Shown here in pieces: positions 1 through 5,923 of a stretch of DNA of 8,111 bases. The DNA is taken from NCBI GenBank assembly GCA_021732945.1, contig JAKFWB010000399.1, positions 1-8,111 of the forward strand, given 5' to 3'. Below the pieces are notes generated by a model that was not told the DNA's origin, did no database searches, and saw only the letters and a program-made list of their open reading frames with translations. The stretch is from Porphyrobacter sp. (GTDB taxonomy: Bacteria > Pseudomonadota > Alphaproteobacteria > Sphingomonadales > Sphingomonadaceae). The translations under genes were made by a program, and so were the position numbers. Position 1 is the stretch's first letter. The number at the start of each line of letters is the position of its first letter.

Positions 1-1404
1 CACCAGCGCCTCGCGCGCATCGACATCGAGGTGGTTGGTCGGCTCGTCGAGGATCAGCAGATGCGGCTCGTCGCGGGTGATCAGCGCCAGCGCGAGGCGC
101 GCGCGTTCTCCGCCCGAAAGCTTCTCGACCCGCGTCTGGGCCTTCGCGCCCGAGAACCCGAACCGCCCCAATTGCGCGCGGACCGCGCCTTGCGATTGCC
201 TGTCCATCGCGCGGGTCATCAGATCGACGGGGGTATCCTCGCCCGCCAGTTCCTCGACCTGATACTGCGTGAAATAGCCAACCTTGAGCTTGCCCGGCGC
301 ATTCACTGCGCCCTCGGCCGGGGTCAGCTGCGATGCGAGCAGGCGCGCCAGCGTGGTCTTGCCATTGCCGTTGCGCCCCAGCAGCGCGATGCGATCATCG
401 GCCTCAATCCGGAAATTGAGGCGTTTCAAGATCGGCGGCGCCTCGCCATAACCGACCGCGGCTTGCTCCAGCGTGATCATCGGCGATTTCATCTCGGCCG
501 GATCGGGGAAATCGAAGCTCAGCGTCGGGTCTTCCATCAGCGCGGCGATGGGCTGCATCTTGGCGAGCATCTTGGCGCGCGATTGTGCCTGCTTGGCGGT
601 CGAGGCGCGGGCGGAGTTGCGGGCGACGTAATCCTGAAGGCGCGCCCGCTGCGCATCCTGCGAGGCCTTGGCCGAGGCAAGCTGCGCGGCGCGTTCGGCC
701 CGCTGCTTTTCAAACGCATCGTAGCCGCCGGGGTAGAGCGTCAGCTGCCCGCCTTGCAGGTGGAGGATGTGATCGACGACCTTGTTGAGCAGGTCGCGTT
801 CGTGGCTGATCACCACCAGCGTGGCGGGGTAGGACTTGAGGAAATTCTCAAGCCATAGCGTCGCTTCGAGGTCCAAGTGGTTGCTGGGCTCGTCGAGCAG
901 CAGGATGTCGGGTTCCGAAAACAGCAGCGCGCCGAGCGCAATCCGCATCTTCCACCCGCCCGAAAAGCTGTCGACCGGGCGCTGCTGCATCTCCTCGTCA
1001 AAGCCGAGGCCGTTGAGGATTTTGGCTGCGCGCGCTGGGGCGCTGTAAGCGTCGATCGCGAGCAGGCGTTCGTGGACGTCGCCCATCCGGTCCATGTCGG
1101 TGCAGGTTTCCAGCTCTGCCAGCAGCTCGGCGCGTTCGGTGGCGGCGGCGAGCACCACCTGTTCGGGGGTTGTGCTCCCGGAAGGGGCTTCCTGCGCGAT
1201 ATAGCCGATGCGCGCGCGGGTCGGCTTGCTGATTTCGCCGTCATCGGGCTCAATTTCGCCGATCAGCGCCTTCATCAGCGTCGATTTGCCCGCGCCATTG
1301 CGCCCGATCAGCCCGACCCGCGCGCCCACCGGCACGGTTGCGCTGGCGCGTTCGAGAATGGCCCGGCCGCCAAGCCGGACTGTGACGTTGTCAATCGTAA
1401 GCAT
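1..1404 (-). CDS. ABC-F family ATPase, YheS-like (3' end cut by window)
   Basis: The visible 468 residues form two ABC nucleotide-binding domains on one chain with no membrane segments, the ABC-F layout. NBD1 has Walker A GRNGAGKST (34-42), signature FSGGW (147-151), Walker B/catalytic DEPSNHLD (D171, E172) and switch VVISHERD. A charged, probably helical linker rich in Ala, Gln, Arg and Lys (about 229-288) holds the KQAQSRAKML segment typical of the P-site tRNA-interaction motif. NBD2 starts near 309 with Walker A GRNGNGKTT (343-351), signature LSGGERARLALAL (from 429) and DEPTNHLD (D453, E454); the frame is still open at base 1. Known of the family: ABC-F proteins bind the ribosomal E site and act on the peptidyl-transferase centre. 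Order and wording of motifs resemble E. coli YheS (637 aa) more than EttA or Uup, so roughly 160 residues are probably missing. The ATG has only a weak AGG upstream and lies 61 bp after the GST-like gene. Confidence 0.93.
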   Translation of the reverse strand, partial: MLTIDNVTVRLGGRAILERASATVPVGARVGLIGRNGAGKSTLMKALIGEIEPDDGEISKPTRARIGYIAQEAPSGSTTPEQVVLAAATERAELLAELETCTDMDRMGDVHERLLAIDAYSAPARAAKILNGLGFDEEMQQRPVDSFSGGWKMRIALGALLFSEPDILLLDEPSNHLDLEATLWLENFLKSYPATLVVISHERDLLNKVVDHILHLQGGQLTLYPGGYDAFEKQRAERAAQLASAKASQDAQRARLQDYVARNSARASTAKQAQSRAKMLAKMQPIAALMEDPTLSFDFPDPAEMKSPMITLEQAAVGYGEAPPILKRLNFRIEADDRIALLGRNGNGKTTLARLLASQLTPAEGAVNAPGKLKVGYFTQYQVEELAGEDTPVDLMTRAMDRQSQGAVRAQLGRFGFSGAKAQTRVEKLSGGERARLALALITRDEPHLLILDEPTNHLDVDAREALV

Positions 1405-1465
1405 GCGCGCGCCTGTAACAGGCTATGGCCGCGCGCCCAAAGGAAATTGCTGCTGTGCGGAATTT

Positions 1466-2098
1466 CTACGGCCCGAAGCGGATCGGGGTGTCTCCGGCGT
1501 GCCACGGCGTGAATTTGGGCATGATGTTGGCGAATAGTGGGTCGGCGGTGTGCTGTGCCAGCCAAGCTTGCAGGCGCGGCAGCGGGTGGCTGGCGAACCA
1601 ATCGGGGTCGATGGCGGCAAATTGGCGGATGAACGGGAACAACGCGATGTCGGTGAGGCTTCGGGTCGGACCGCACAGAAAGGTCGCGCGCGCCAGCCGT
1701 GTTTCGAGCGGCGCGAGTAGGGCCAAGCCTTCAGCGCGGTGGTCGGTCACCCCGTCCTCGTCATACCGCCCCGGATATTTCGCGCGGTCGAGGTGGTGTT
1801 TGAACACCCCGTCATTCACCGCAATCAATGCTGGATCGTCGCCCGCGAGCCAGTCCTCCGGATCGCTCTGCGCCAGCGCCCAGCGCATGATGGCGAGGCT
1901 TTCGTCCACGACTGTGCCGTCCGCCAACACCAGCACTGGCACGGTTGCCTTGGGGGATGCTGCGATCAATTCCTGCGGCTTGGCGGCGAGCTTCACTTCG
2001 CGCAATTCCACCGCGATCCCCGCCGCCCACAACGCCATCCGCACGCGCATCGCATAGGGGCAGCGGCGGAAGGTGTAGAGGATGGGGAGCGTGGTCAT
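1466..2098 (-). CDS. Glutathione S-transferase-like protein with CPYA motif
   Basis: 210 aa, soluble. The N-terminal thioredoxin-like half opens with LYTFRRCPYAMRVRMAL, a glutaredoxin-style CPxA/R active-site motif (Cys13-Pro14-Tyr15). It continues to the cis-Pro loop (TVPVL, Pro54) and the glutathione-binding DES triplet (Asp65-Glu66-Ser67). The C-terminal half is helical and carries the N-capping motif SLTDIALFPFIRQF (147-160), common to GST C-terminal domains. Cys13 suggests a Cys-type (Omega/Beta or Grx2-like) enzyme, so thiol transfer or deglutathionylation is likelier than classical conjugation; the substrate is unknown. The ATG overlaps the trhO stop as ATGA and no good Shine-Dalgarno precedes it, which points to translational coupling to trhO. 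Family assignment is firm, substrate is not. Confidence 0.9.
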   Translation of the reverse strand: MTTLPILYTFRRCPYAMRVRMALWAAGIAVELREVKLAAKPQELIAASPKATVPVLVLADGTVVDESLAIMRWALAQSDPEDWLAGDDPALIAVNDGVFKHHLDRAKYPGRYDEDGVTDHRAEGLALLAPLETRLARATFLCGPTRSLTDIALFPFIRQFAAIDPDWFASHPLPRLQAWLAQHTADPLFANIMPKFTPWHAGDTPIRFGP

Positions 2099-3033
2099 TC
2101 TTTCGGGGTTCGCACCGCGCCGACATGCAGTTCGCCCCGCGCTTTCGCCAGCGCCTCCTGCCGCTGACGTTCGGCATAGCCTGCGCGCTGTTCCTCGGTG
2201 CGTTCGTCGATGCAGGCGGGGCAGCTGACCCCGCCCTCGTAATCGGGATGAGCGAGCGCGGCGGCGTCGAGCGGGCGGCGGCAGGCGCGGCACAGCTGGA
2301 AGGTGCCTTGTTCAAGGCCGTGACGCACGGTCACGCGTTCATCAAACACGAAGCATTCGCCCTGCCACAAGCTTTGATCCTCGGGCACGTGTTCGAGATA
2401 TTTGAGAATGCCGCCGCGCAGGTGATAGACTTCCTCCACGCCTTCCGCGCGCAGGAAGCTGGTGGATTTCTCGCAGCGGATGCCCCCGGTGCAGAACATC
2501 GCCACCTTCTTCTTGCCGTCGAGCAATTCATCGCGGTGTTCGCGGAACCACGCGGGGAAATCGCGGAAGCTCGGCGTCTGCGGATCGACTGCGCCCGCAA
2601 AGGTGCCGACTGCGACTTCGTAATCATTGCGGGTGTCGATCACGATGGTGTCCGGATCGGATATCAAAGCGTTCCAATCATGCGGATCGACATAGTGGCC
2701 CGCCGACAGCGTCGGGTCGATGTCGGGTTCGCCCATGGTTACAATCTCGCGCTTCACCCGCACCTTCATGCGGTGGAACGGCATTTCGGGGGCGGCGGAG
2801 TATTTCACATCAAGATCGGCGCACCCCGGCAGCTTGCAGATGTGGCCGAGCACGGACGCCAGCGCATTGTCGGTCCCCGCAATGGTGCCGTTGATCCCTT
2901 CACGCGCGAGCAGTAACGTGCCTTTGATGCCGTGCGCCTCGCACACGGCGAGCAGCGGTGCTCGCAGGGCTTCAGGATCGGCGAAGGGCGTAAACTTGTA
3001 AAGCGCGGCGACGTGGGTGGGGTGATCGGCCAT
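2095..3033 (-). CDS. trhO: tRNA uridine(34) hydroxylase, rhodanese-domain (TrhO/YceA family)
   Basis: 312 aa. An N-terminal acylphosphatase-like domain (about 7-95, with LLLAREGINGTIAG at 40-53) is followed by a rhodanese domain (about 120-220) with active-site loop CTGGIRCEKS, giving Cys181 and Cys187. A C-terminal tail has two CxxC pairs (Cys248/251 and Cys271/274), probably a zinc knuckle. These three blocks in this order define TrhO/YceA. Known of the family: it hydroxylates U34 of tRNA with O2 to give 5-hydroxyuridine, a precursor of wobble modifications (cmo5U/mcmo5U in Gram-negatives). It acts in the cytoplasm and is not a sulfurtransferase despite the rhodanese fold. AGAGG sits 7 nt before the ATG, supporting this start. 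It lies 57 bp after the STAS-like gene and overlaps the GST-like gene by 4 bp. Confidence 0.93.
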   Translation of the reverse strand: MADHPTHVAALYKFTPFADPEALRAPLLAVCEAHGIKGTLLLAREGINGTIAGTDNALASVLGHICKLPGCADLDVKYSAAPEMPFHRMKVRVKREIVTMGEPDIDPTLSAGHYVDPHDWNALISDPDTIVIDTRNDYEVAVGTFAGAVDPQTPSFRDFPAWFREHRDELLDGKKKVAMFCTGGIRCEKSTSFLRAEGVEEVYHLRGGILKYLEHVPEDQSLWQGECFVFDERVTVRHGLEQGTFQLCRACRRPLDAAALAHPDYEGGVSCPACIDERTEEQRAGYAERQRQEALAKARGELHVGAVRTPKE

Positions 3034-3090
3034 GCCCGCGCCTCTAGCCGATTGCGGTGCCCCGCGACAATATTGCTGCGAGGGTGCGGT

Positions 3091-3474
3091 TCAGCCGGGG
3101 CGTCGGAGCCAGGCGGTCGCTTCAGCCCAGCTGTCGAAGAACTCGACCTCGACCGCCTGAGCGATCCGGCGATACTGCATCCGCACCAGCGGCGAGGCTG
3201 ACAGCACGGCAAACCGCCGCAAGCCATTGTGCTTGCCCGCAATGATACTGTCGCGGATGGCATTGCTGGTGTCGCGGTCCTGCGGCACGAATTCGCGCAG
3301 ATCACCCAAGGCGCAGAAAGGCTCCCGGCGCTTCATCAGCGGTTTGGCGGCCTCCCCCAGATCAAACAGGAACCGCTTCATGCCCTCCGGTTCCCAATAG
3401 CCGCCGATCGTGAAGTGGACCTCGGCACGGTCGAGATCGGCGGAAATTGTGTGGGTGGGGCTCATCACGCTCAT
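3091..3474 (-). CDS. Small SpoIIAA/STAS-like domain protein
   Basis: 127 aa if translation begins at 3474. A second in-frame ATG at 3465 (Met4, MSPTHTI...) is equally possible, since neither has a clear Shine-Dalgarno. No signal peptide or membrane segment. The pattern is short alternating strands and helices: ADLDRAEVHFTIGGYW (12-27), a helix through EGMKRFLFDLGEAAKPL (30-46), a strand plus turn CALGDLREF (54-62), a helix, LRRFAVLSAS (85-94), and a final YRRIAQAVEVEFFDSWAEATAWL (101-123) ending just before the stop. This resembles the SpoIIAA-like (STAS fold) proteins common in alphaproteobacteria. The closing 'F-D-S-W-A-E-A-x-A-W-L' is typical of that family. Function is unknown; no anti-sigma partner or kinase is adjacent. 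It follows ilvE by 74 bp and precedes trhO. Confidence 0.75.
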   Translation of the reverse strand: MSVMSPTHTISADLDRAEVHFTIGGYWEPEGMKRFLFDLGEAAKPLMKRREPFCALGDLREFVPQDRDTSNAIRDSIIAGKHNGLRRFAVLSASPLVRMQYRRIAQAVEVEFFDSWAEATAWLRRPG

Positions 3475-3548
3475 GCGCGCGACAATGGCTTGGATGGGTT
3501 AAGGAGCGGTTTCCGCGCCTGCTTTCCGTAGCGGCATTTTATGGTAAC

Positions 3549-4628
3549 CTAAACCCGCATCATCCAGCCATGCGTGTCCGCCACCCGGCCGTTCTGCACG
3601 CCGACCAGCCGCTCGCGCATTTTCGACGTCATCTGCCCGATTCCCCCTGAACCGATGGTGAACTCTCCCTCGGGCGAGGCGACCGTGCCGACCGGGGTGA
3701 CCACGGCTGCGGTGCCGCACGCCATCGTCTCCAGCAGCATCCCGCTTTCCGCTTCCTCGCGCCATTGGTCGATGCTGTAGGGCTCTTCGCGCACCTCCAG
3801 CCCTTCTTCGCGCAACATCGCTACAAGCGATTCGCGGGTGATGCCGGGCAGGATCGTGCCGGTCAGCGGCGGGGTGATGACAGAGCCATCGGCGCGGACG
3901 AAGAACAGGTTCATGCCGCCTAGTTCCTCGACCCAGCGGTGCTCGGTCGCGTCCAAGAACACCACCTGATCGCAGCCCTTGGCGATGGCTTCGGCCTGGG
4001 GGACGAGGCTGGCCGCATAATTGCCGCCGGTCTTCGCCGCCCCGGTGCCGCCGGGCGCGGCGCGGGTGTAGTCCTGCGCGACCCAGATCTTGACCGGGTT
4101 TACGCCTTTCTTGAAGTAATTACCCACTGCGCAGATGATCACGATGAACTTGTACTGCTTGGCCGGACGCACGCCGAGGAAGGCTTCGGAGGCGAACATG
4201 AAGGGGCGGATATAGAGCGCACCGCCGTCAATCGGCGGGAGCCACGCGGCGTCGGCCAGCACGGCTTCACGCACCGCAGCGATAAACAATTCCTCGGGGA
4301 TTTCGGGCATCGCCATGCGCCGCGCGCTGGCATTGAAGCGGCGCGCATTGGCATCGGGGCGAAACAGCGATAGCCCGCCTTCGGGATGGGCATAGGCCTT
4401 CATCCCTTCGAAGATTTCCTGCGCATAATGCAGCACGCTCGCCGCCGGATCGAGGCTGATCAGGCCGCGCGGGCCGATAGTGGGCACCTGCCAGCCGCCC
4501 ATCGCCTCATCGTAATCGATCACCACCATGTGATCGGTGAAAACGGTGCCAAAGCCCGGATCAGCGATCAGGGCTTCGCGGGCGGCATCAGGCGTGGGCG
4601 CGGGGTGAGGCGTGCGGGTGAAGTGCAT
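3549..4628 (-). CDS. ilvE: Branched-chain amino acid aminotransferase
   Basis: 359 aa from the chosen ATG (MHFTRTPHPAP). Class IV, fold type IV PLP-dependent aminotransferase that interconverts Leu, Ile and Val with their 2-oxo acids using glutamate/2-oxoglutarate; cytoplasmic. Visible family blocks are FGTVFTDHMV (26-35), HYAQEIFEGMKAY (67-79), LYIRPFMFASEAFLGV (138-153), PLP lysine in AAKTGGNYAAS (Lys199), EELGGMNLFFV (235-244) and TGTILPGITRESL (256-268). The form is the eukaryote-like BCAT subgroup common in alphaproteobacteria and of normal length. The frame stays open upstream to 4838, but those residues are low-complexity Arg/Ala-rich and unlike the family. An ATG at 4685 would add 19 residues. 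The TRTPHP opening is the usual N-terminus, so 4628 is preferred. It is the first gene of the minus-strand row, downstream of the 4785-4835 terminator. Confidence 0.95.
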   Translation of the reverse strand: MHFTRTPHPAPTPDAAREALIADPGFGTVFTDHMVVIDYDEAMGGWQVPTIGPRGLISLDPAASVLHYAQEIFEGMKAYAHPEGGLSLFRPDANARRFNASARRMAMPEIPEELFIAAVREAVLADAAWLPPIDGGALYIRPFMFASEAFLGVRPAKQYKFIVIICAVGNYFKKGVNPVKIWVAQDYTRAAPGGTGAAKTGGNYAASLVPQAEAIAKGCDQVVFLDATEHRWVEELGGMNLFFVRADGSVITPPLTGTILPGITRESLVAMLREEGLEVREEPYSIDQWREEAESGMLLETMACGTAAVVTPVGTVASPEGEFTIGSGGIGQMTSKMRERLVGVQNGRVADTHGWMMRV

Positions 4629-4761
4629 GAGACGCGCGTAATCGCCTGTGCGACCAAGGGCAAGATTGCAGTTATGCGAGATCATCGGTCGCATGGCGAC
4701 CGCAAGGGCGACTGCCCGCCCGCAGGCGCTCCGTAGCGAAGCGAAGGAAACGCGCCGAGGA

Positions 4762-4783
4762 CGAAGGCGCGGAGGCGCCTTCG
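4762..4783. repeat. Perfect hairpin with GGAG loop
   Basis: CGAAGGCGC (4762-4770) and GCGCCTTCG (4775-4783) form a 9-bp perfect inverted repeat around a GGAG loop. It lies next to the T-rich tail of the neighbouring minus-strand terminator, between that terminator and ilvE. A similar stem with the same GGAG loop occurs at 8027-8052, so this may be one copy of a small palindromic family. There is no T-run on either side, so it is not itself a convincing terminator. Confidence 0.6.
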
Positions 4784-4784
4784 C

Positions 4785-4835
4785 AAAACAAAAATGAAAA
4801 GGGCGTTTCCAGCCCGTCGGTGGAAACGCCCTTAA
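4785..4835 (-). terminator. Strong intrinsic terminator (minus strand)
   Basis: A 13-bp perfect stem, AAGGGCGTTTCCA (4799-4811) with TGGAAACGCCCTT (4821-4833), and a 9-nt loop. On the minus strand it is followed by TTTTCATTTTTGTTTTG, a clear T-rich tail; on the plus strand the stem is followed by AACATGG, so direction is minus. It lies upstream of ilvE and downstream of the 18-codon ORF. It therefore ends a separate transcript made from the 4840-5100 region, or acts as an attenuator ahead of ilvE. Confidence 0.9.
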
Positions 4836-4842
4836 CATGGTC

Positions 4843-4890
4843 AGCGGCCGGAAGTGCCGCTCACGAAACCTTACTCGGCTAGGAAAGGTT
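4843..4890 (-). ncRNA. Two hairpins in the minus-strand leader/sRNA
   Basis: Reading the minus strand, AACCTT...AAGGTT (4885-4890 with 4867-4872, 12-nt loop) starts at the stop codon of the 18-codon ORF. It is followed by AGCGGC-ACTTCCG-GCCGCT (4843-4861, 6-bp stem, 7-nt loop) and then the terminator. Three stems in a row ending in a T-run indicate a structured 3' part of a transcript. I do not recognise it as a named RNA family. tmRNA, RNase P and SRP hallmark sequences were looked for and not seen. Confidence 0.5.
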
Positions 4891-4945
4891 ACCGAATATG
4901 CTCCGTAGGGATCTTCACCGACCTCGCTACTGAACCATGAGACAT
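4889..4945 (-). CDS. Candidate 18-aa peptide with an extreme Shine-Dalgarno
   Basis: ATG at 4945 opens MSHGSVARSVKIPTEHIR and stops with TAA at 4889-4891. It is preceded by AAAGGAGGTGATCC (4947-4960), with GGAGG 7 nt before the ATG, the optimal spacing. Codon use (TCT, CAT, GGT, TCA, GTA, AGG, CCT, ATT) differs from the GC-ending codons of neighbouring genes. Either the peptide is not under codon selection or the sequence is constrained as RNA. The peptide is not rich in Leu, Ile or Val, so it does not look like a classical ilv attenuator leader. Whether the product matters or only the ribosome-binding event cannot be told from sequence alone. No known family recognised. Confidence 0.5.
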   Translation of the reverse strand: MSHGSVARSVKIPTEHIR

Positions 4946-4946
4946 C

Positions 4947-4960
4947 GGATCACCTCCTTT
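4947..4960 (-). promoter_or_regulatory. 14-nt full-length Shine-Dalgarno
   Basis: The minus-strand sequence AAAGGAGGTGATCC is complementary without mismatch to the conserved 16S rRNA 3' end GGATCACCTCCTTT. Other genes in this window carry only 4-6 nt matches or none. Read on the plus strand this is an anti-SD sequence, but the surrounding bases do not match 16S rRNA, so it is not an rRNA fragment. Confidence 0.75.
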
Positions 4961-5035
4961 CGCGCTTGTGAGCCAGACCCGCCGCTTCACCGGGGGCCGA
5001 GTGCCGCGTGGTCCGCTGGCCTCAGGTACGCTTTT

Positions 5036-5049
5036 GAATCATGTGATTC
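5036..5049. promoter_or_regulatory. Palindrome with two GANTC methylation sites
   Basis: GAATCA-TG-TGATTC is a 6-bp inverted repeat with a 2-bp centre. Each arm contains a GANTC site (GAATC at 5036, GATTC at 5045), the target of the alphaproteobacterial CcrM methylase. It lies in an AT-rich stretch about 90 bp upstream of the 18-codon ORF and could be an operator or a methylation-sensitive control site. No regulator is identified. Confidence 0.4.
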
Positions 5050-5055
5050 GCTACG

Positions 5056-5066
5056 ACAAGACTTGT
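5056..5066. promoter_or_regulatory. Short operator-like palindrome ACAAG-A-CTTGT
   Basis: A perfect 5+1+5 inverted repeat in the AT-rich part of the gap, 6 bp from the GANTC palindrome and just before a possible plus-strand -35 element (TTGTTT, 5063-5068). The size suits a dimeric regulator site, but it could occur by chance. Confidence 0.3.
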
Positions 5067-5090
5067 TTTAATCTTTTATCTCGTCATACT
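5063..5090 (+). promoter_or_regulatory. Weak candidate sigma70-type promoter
   Basis: TTGTTT (5063-5068) and CATACT (5085-5090) are separated by 16 bp. They match the -35 and -10 consensus in 3 of 6 and 4 of 6 positions. It is listed because a terminator lies about 35-65 bp downstream on the same strand, which would give a short RNA. Weak on its own. Confidence 0.25.
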
Positions 5091-5123
5091 CAGTCTTCGC
5101 TGCGCAAGTCCATGGCCCGCTGT

Positions 5124-5154
5124 GCCTGAGGGAAACCTCGGGCGCTTTTTGTTT
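5124..5154 (+). terminator. Intrinsic terminator with GAAA tetraloop (plus strand)
   Basis: GCCTGAGG (5124-5131), GAAA loop, CCTCGGGC (5136-5143), an 8-bp stem with one G-T pair, then CGCTTTTTGTTT. The T-run is on the plus strand only. No plus-strand protein gene lies upstream of it in this window, so it implies a short plus-strand transcript in the gap. If it does not, it is a chance hairpin or a block to antisense transcription. Confidence 0.65.
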
Positions 5155-5169
5155 GGGGCGGGTCAGTGG

Positions 5170-5190
5170 ACAGGCTGTGCATGAGCCTGT
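5170..5190. repeat. Inverted repeat ACAGGCT-7-AGCCTGT
   Basis: A perfect 7-bp inverted repeat with a 7-nt centre (GTGCATG). Its right end runs into TGTGGATAT (5188-5196), 8 of 9 matches to the DnaA-box consensus TGTGGATAA. A single box is not evidence for an origin. Function unknown. Confidence 0.4.
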
Positions 5191-5220
5191 GGATATTAAT
5201 GTATAGAATCGGTGAGAAGC

Positions 5221-5330
5221 ATCGTCATCGCGAGCCGGAGGCGCGGCGATCCTTGGCCTGAGATAGCCTCAACATCCGACGGTTGGTCATGGATTGCCTC
5301 GTTGCCCTTCGGACGCCTCGCAATGACGAT
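5221..5330. repeat. Inverted pair of REP-like palindromic units
   Basis: ATCGTCATCGCGAG (5221-5234) and CTCGCAATGACGAT (5317-5330) are inverted copies with one mismatch. Both continue inward with related GC-rich blocks ending in GGCGATCC (left) and GGATTGCC (right). The core CGTCAT(T/C)GCGAG...GCAATCC is the kind of repeat scattered through intergenic DNA of many alphaproteobacteria. No RAYT transposase is present here. It sits directly downstream of the lipoprotein gene ending at 5340. Confidence 0.65.
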
Positions 5331-5339
5331 CGGGAATGT

Positions 5340-5894
5340 TTACCTACAGTCCTCGATCACCCGGCTGACCTCGGCATGGCTTGGCAGGTAGAGCGGCGGC
5401 TCGCCCGCGACCTCGACCGCGAAACGGCCCTTCGACAGCGCCATCGCGTCCAGCACTGGGTCGGCGGGGGGCAGAAATACAGCGTGCATGCCTCCCCAAT
5501 AGTCGGTTTCGAACGTGCGGCTAAGGGTTTCGGTCGTGACCCGCATCATGCGGATCCGCCCACGGGTCCGGTCGCCGATTACCCCGAGCAGTACCTTGCC
5601 GCGCGTGCATTCCATCATAAACCGCCGCTCGGACGGGGCGGTGCCGAAGCGCGCGAAGCCCACCCCGTCATCGCCGATAAGCACATAGTCCCACGCACCC
5701 GGCGTCAGGGCTGCGTCCATCCAGTCTTCGCCGTCCGGCGCTGCGGGCAAGGCGAGGACGGATTCGCGCACGACGTAGTCGACAAACCCGGGCTGGGGTA
5801 AGGCAATCACCCCGGTCTTGGCAGCAGGCGAACAGGCGGCAATCCCGAAGGTTAGCGCCAGCGCGGAGGCAAGCTGAAGGTACGTGGCTTTCAT
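5340..5894 (-). CDS. Putative lipoprotein of unknown function
   Basis: 184 aa starting MKATYLQLASALALTFGIAAC. It has a short basic start, a hydrophobic stretch and a lipobox IAAC with lipidation Cys21, so it is probably exported and acylated. The mature part is globular and mixed in composition. DYVLIGDDGVGFARFG (69-84), FMMECTRGKVLLGVIGDRTRGRIRM (92-116) and the ending LPSHAEVSRVIEDCR (170-184) look like conserved strands. Cys96 and Cys183 could form a disulfide in the periplasm. I do not recognise the family; a distant relation to IalB-type or other small periplasmic beta proteins is possible but not supported. The frame extends upstream to 5954, but only the ATG at 5894, preceded by a G-run, gives a proper signal peptide. 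It is divergent from tlyA with 29 bp between starts. Confidence 0.8.
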   Translation of the reverse strand: MKATYLQLASALALTFGIAACSPAAKTGVIALPQPGFVDYVVRESVLALPAAPDGEDWMDAALTPGAWDYVLIGDDGVGFARFGTAPSERRFMMECTRGKVLLGVIGDRTRGRIRMMRVTTETLSRTFETDYWGGMHAVFLPPADPVLDAMALSKGRFAVEVAGEPPLYLPSHAEVSRVIEDCR

Positions 5895-5923
5895 CCCCCC
5901 ACTTTGCGCGCTAGGAGCGGCGC

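Noticed and set aside
31..858. Long plus-strand open frame (275 codons)
   Set aside because: It lies opposite the ABC-F gene, whose two full sets of Walker A, signature and Walker B motifs read on the minus strand. GC-rich DNA gives long antisense frames.
1945..2916. 323-codon plus-strand frame
   Set aside because: Antisense to trhO and the GST-like gene, both with clear family motifs; the plus-strand product has no recognisable domain.
4629..4838. N-terminal extension of ilvE to 4838
   Set aside because: The added residues are unlike any aminotransferase and would begin inside the intrinsic terminator; the family N-terminus starts at TRTPHP.
4947..4960. Fragment of 16S rRNA 3' end on the plus strand
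   Set aside because: Only the 14-nt anti-SD block matches. The bases before it lack the conserved GGCT and helix 45 sequence, and position before an ATG on the minus strand explains it as a Shine-Dalgarno.
4838..5150. tmRNA, RNase P RNA, SRP RNA or 6S RNA gene in the large gap
   Set aside because: No tag-peptide codons, no GAGGAAAGTCC-type RNase P block and no proper SRP GGAAGGNAGCAGCC loop. The GGTCAG...CCGGAAG similarity at 4839-4854 is explained by a simple local hairpin.
5188..5196. Replication origin based on a DnaA-like box
   Set aside because: One 8/9 match without a cluster of boxes, an unwinding element or origin-linked genes.
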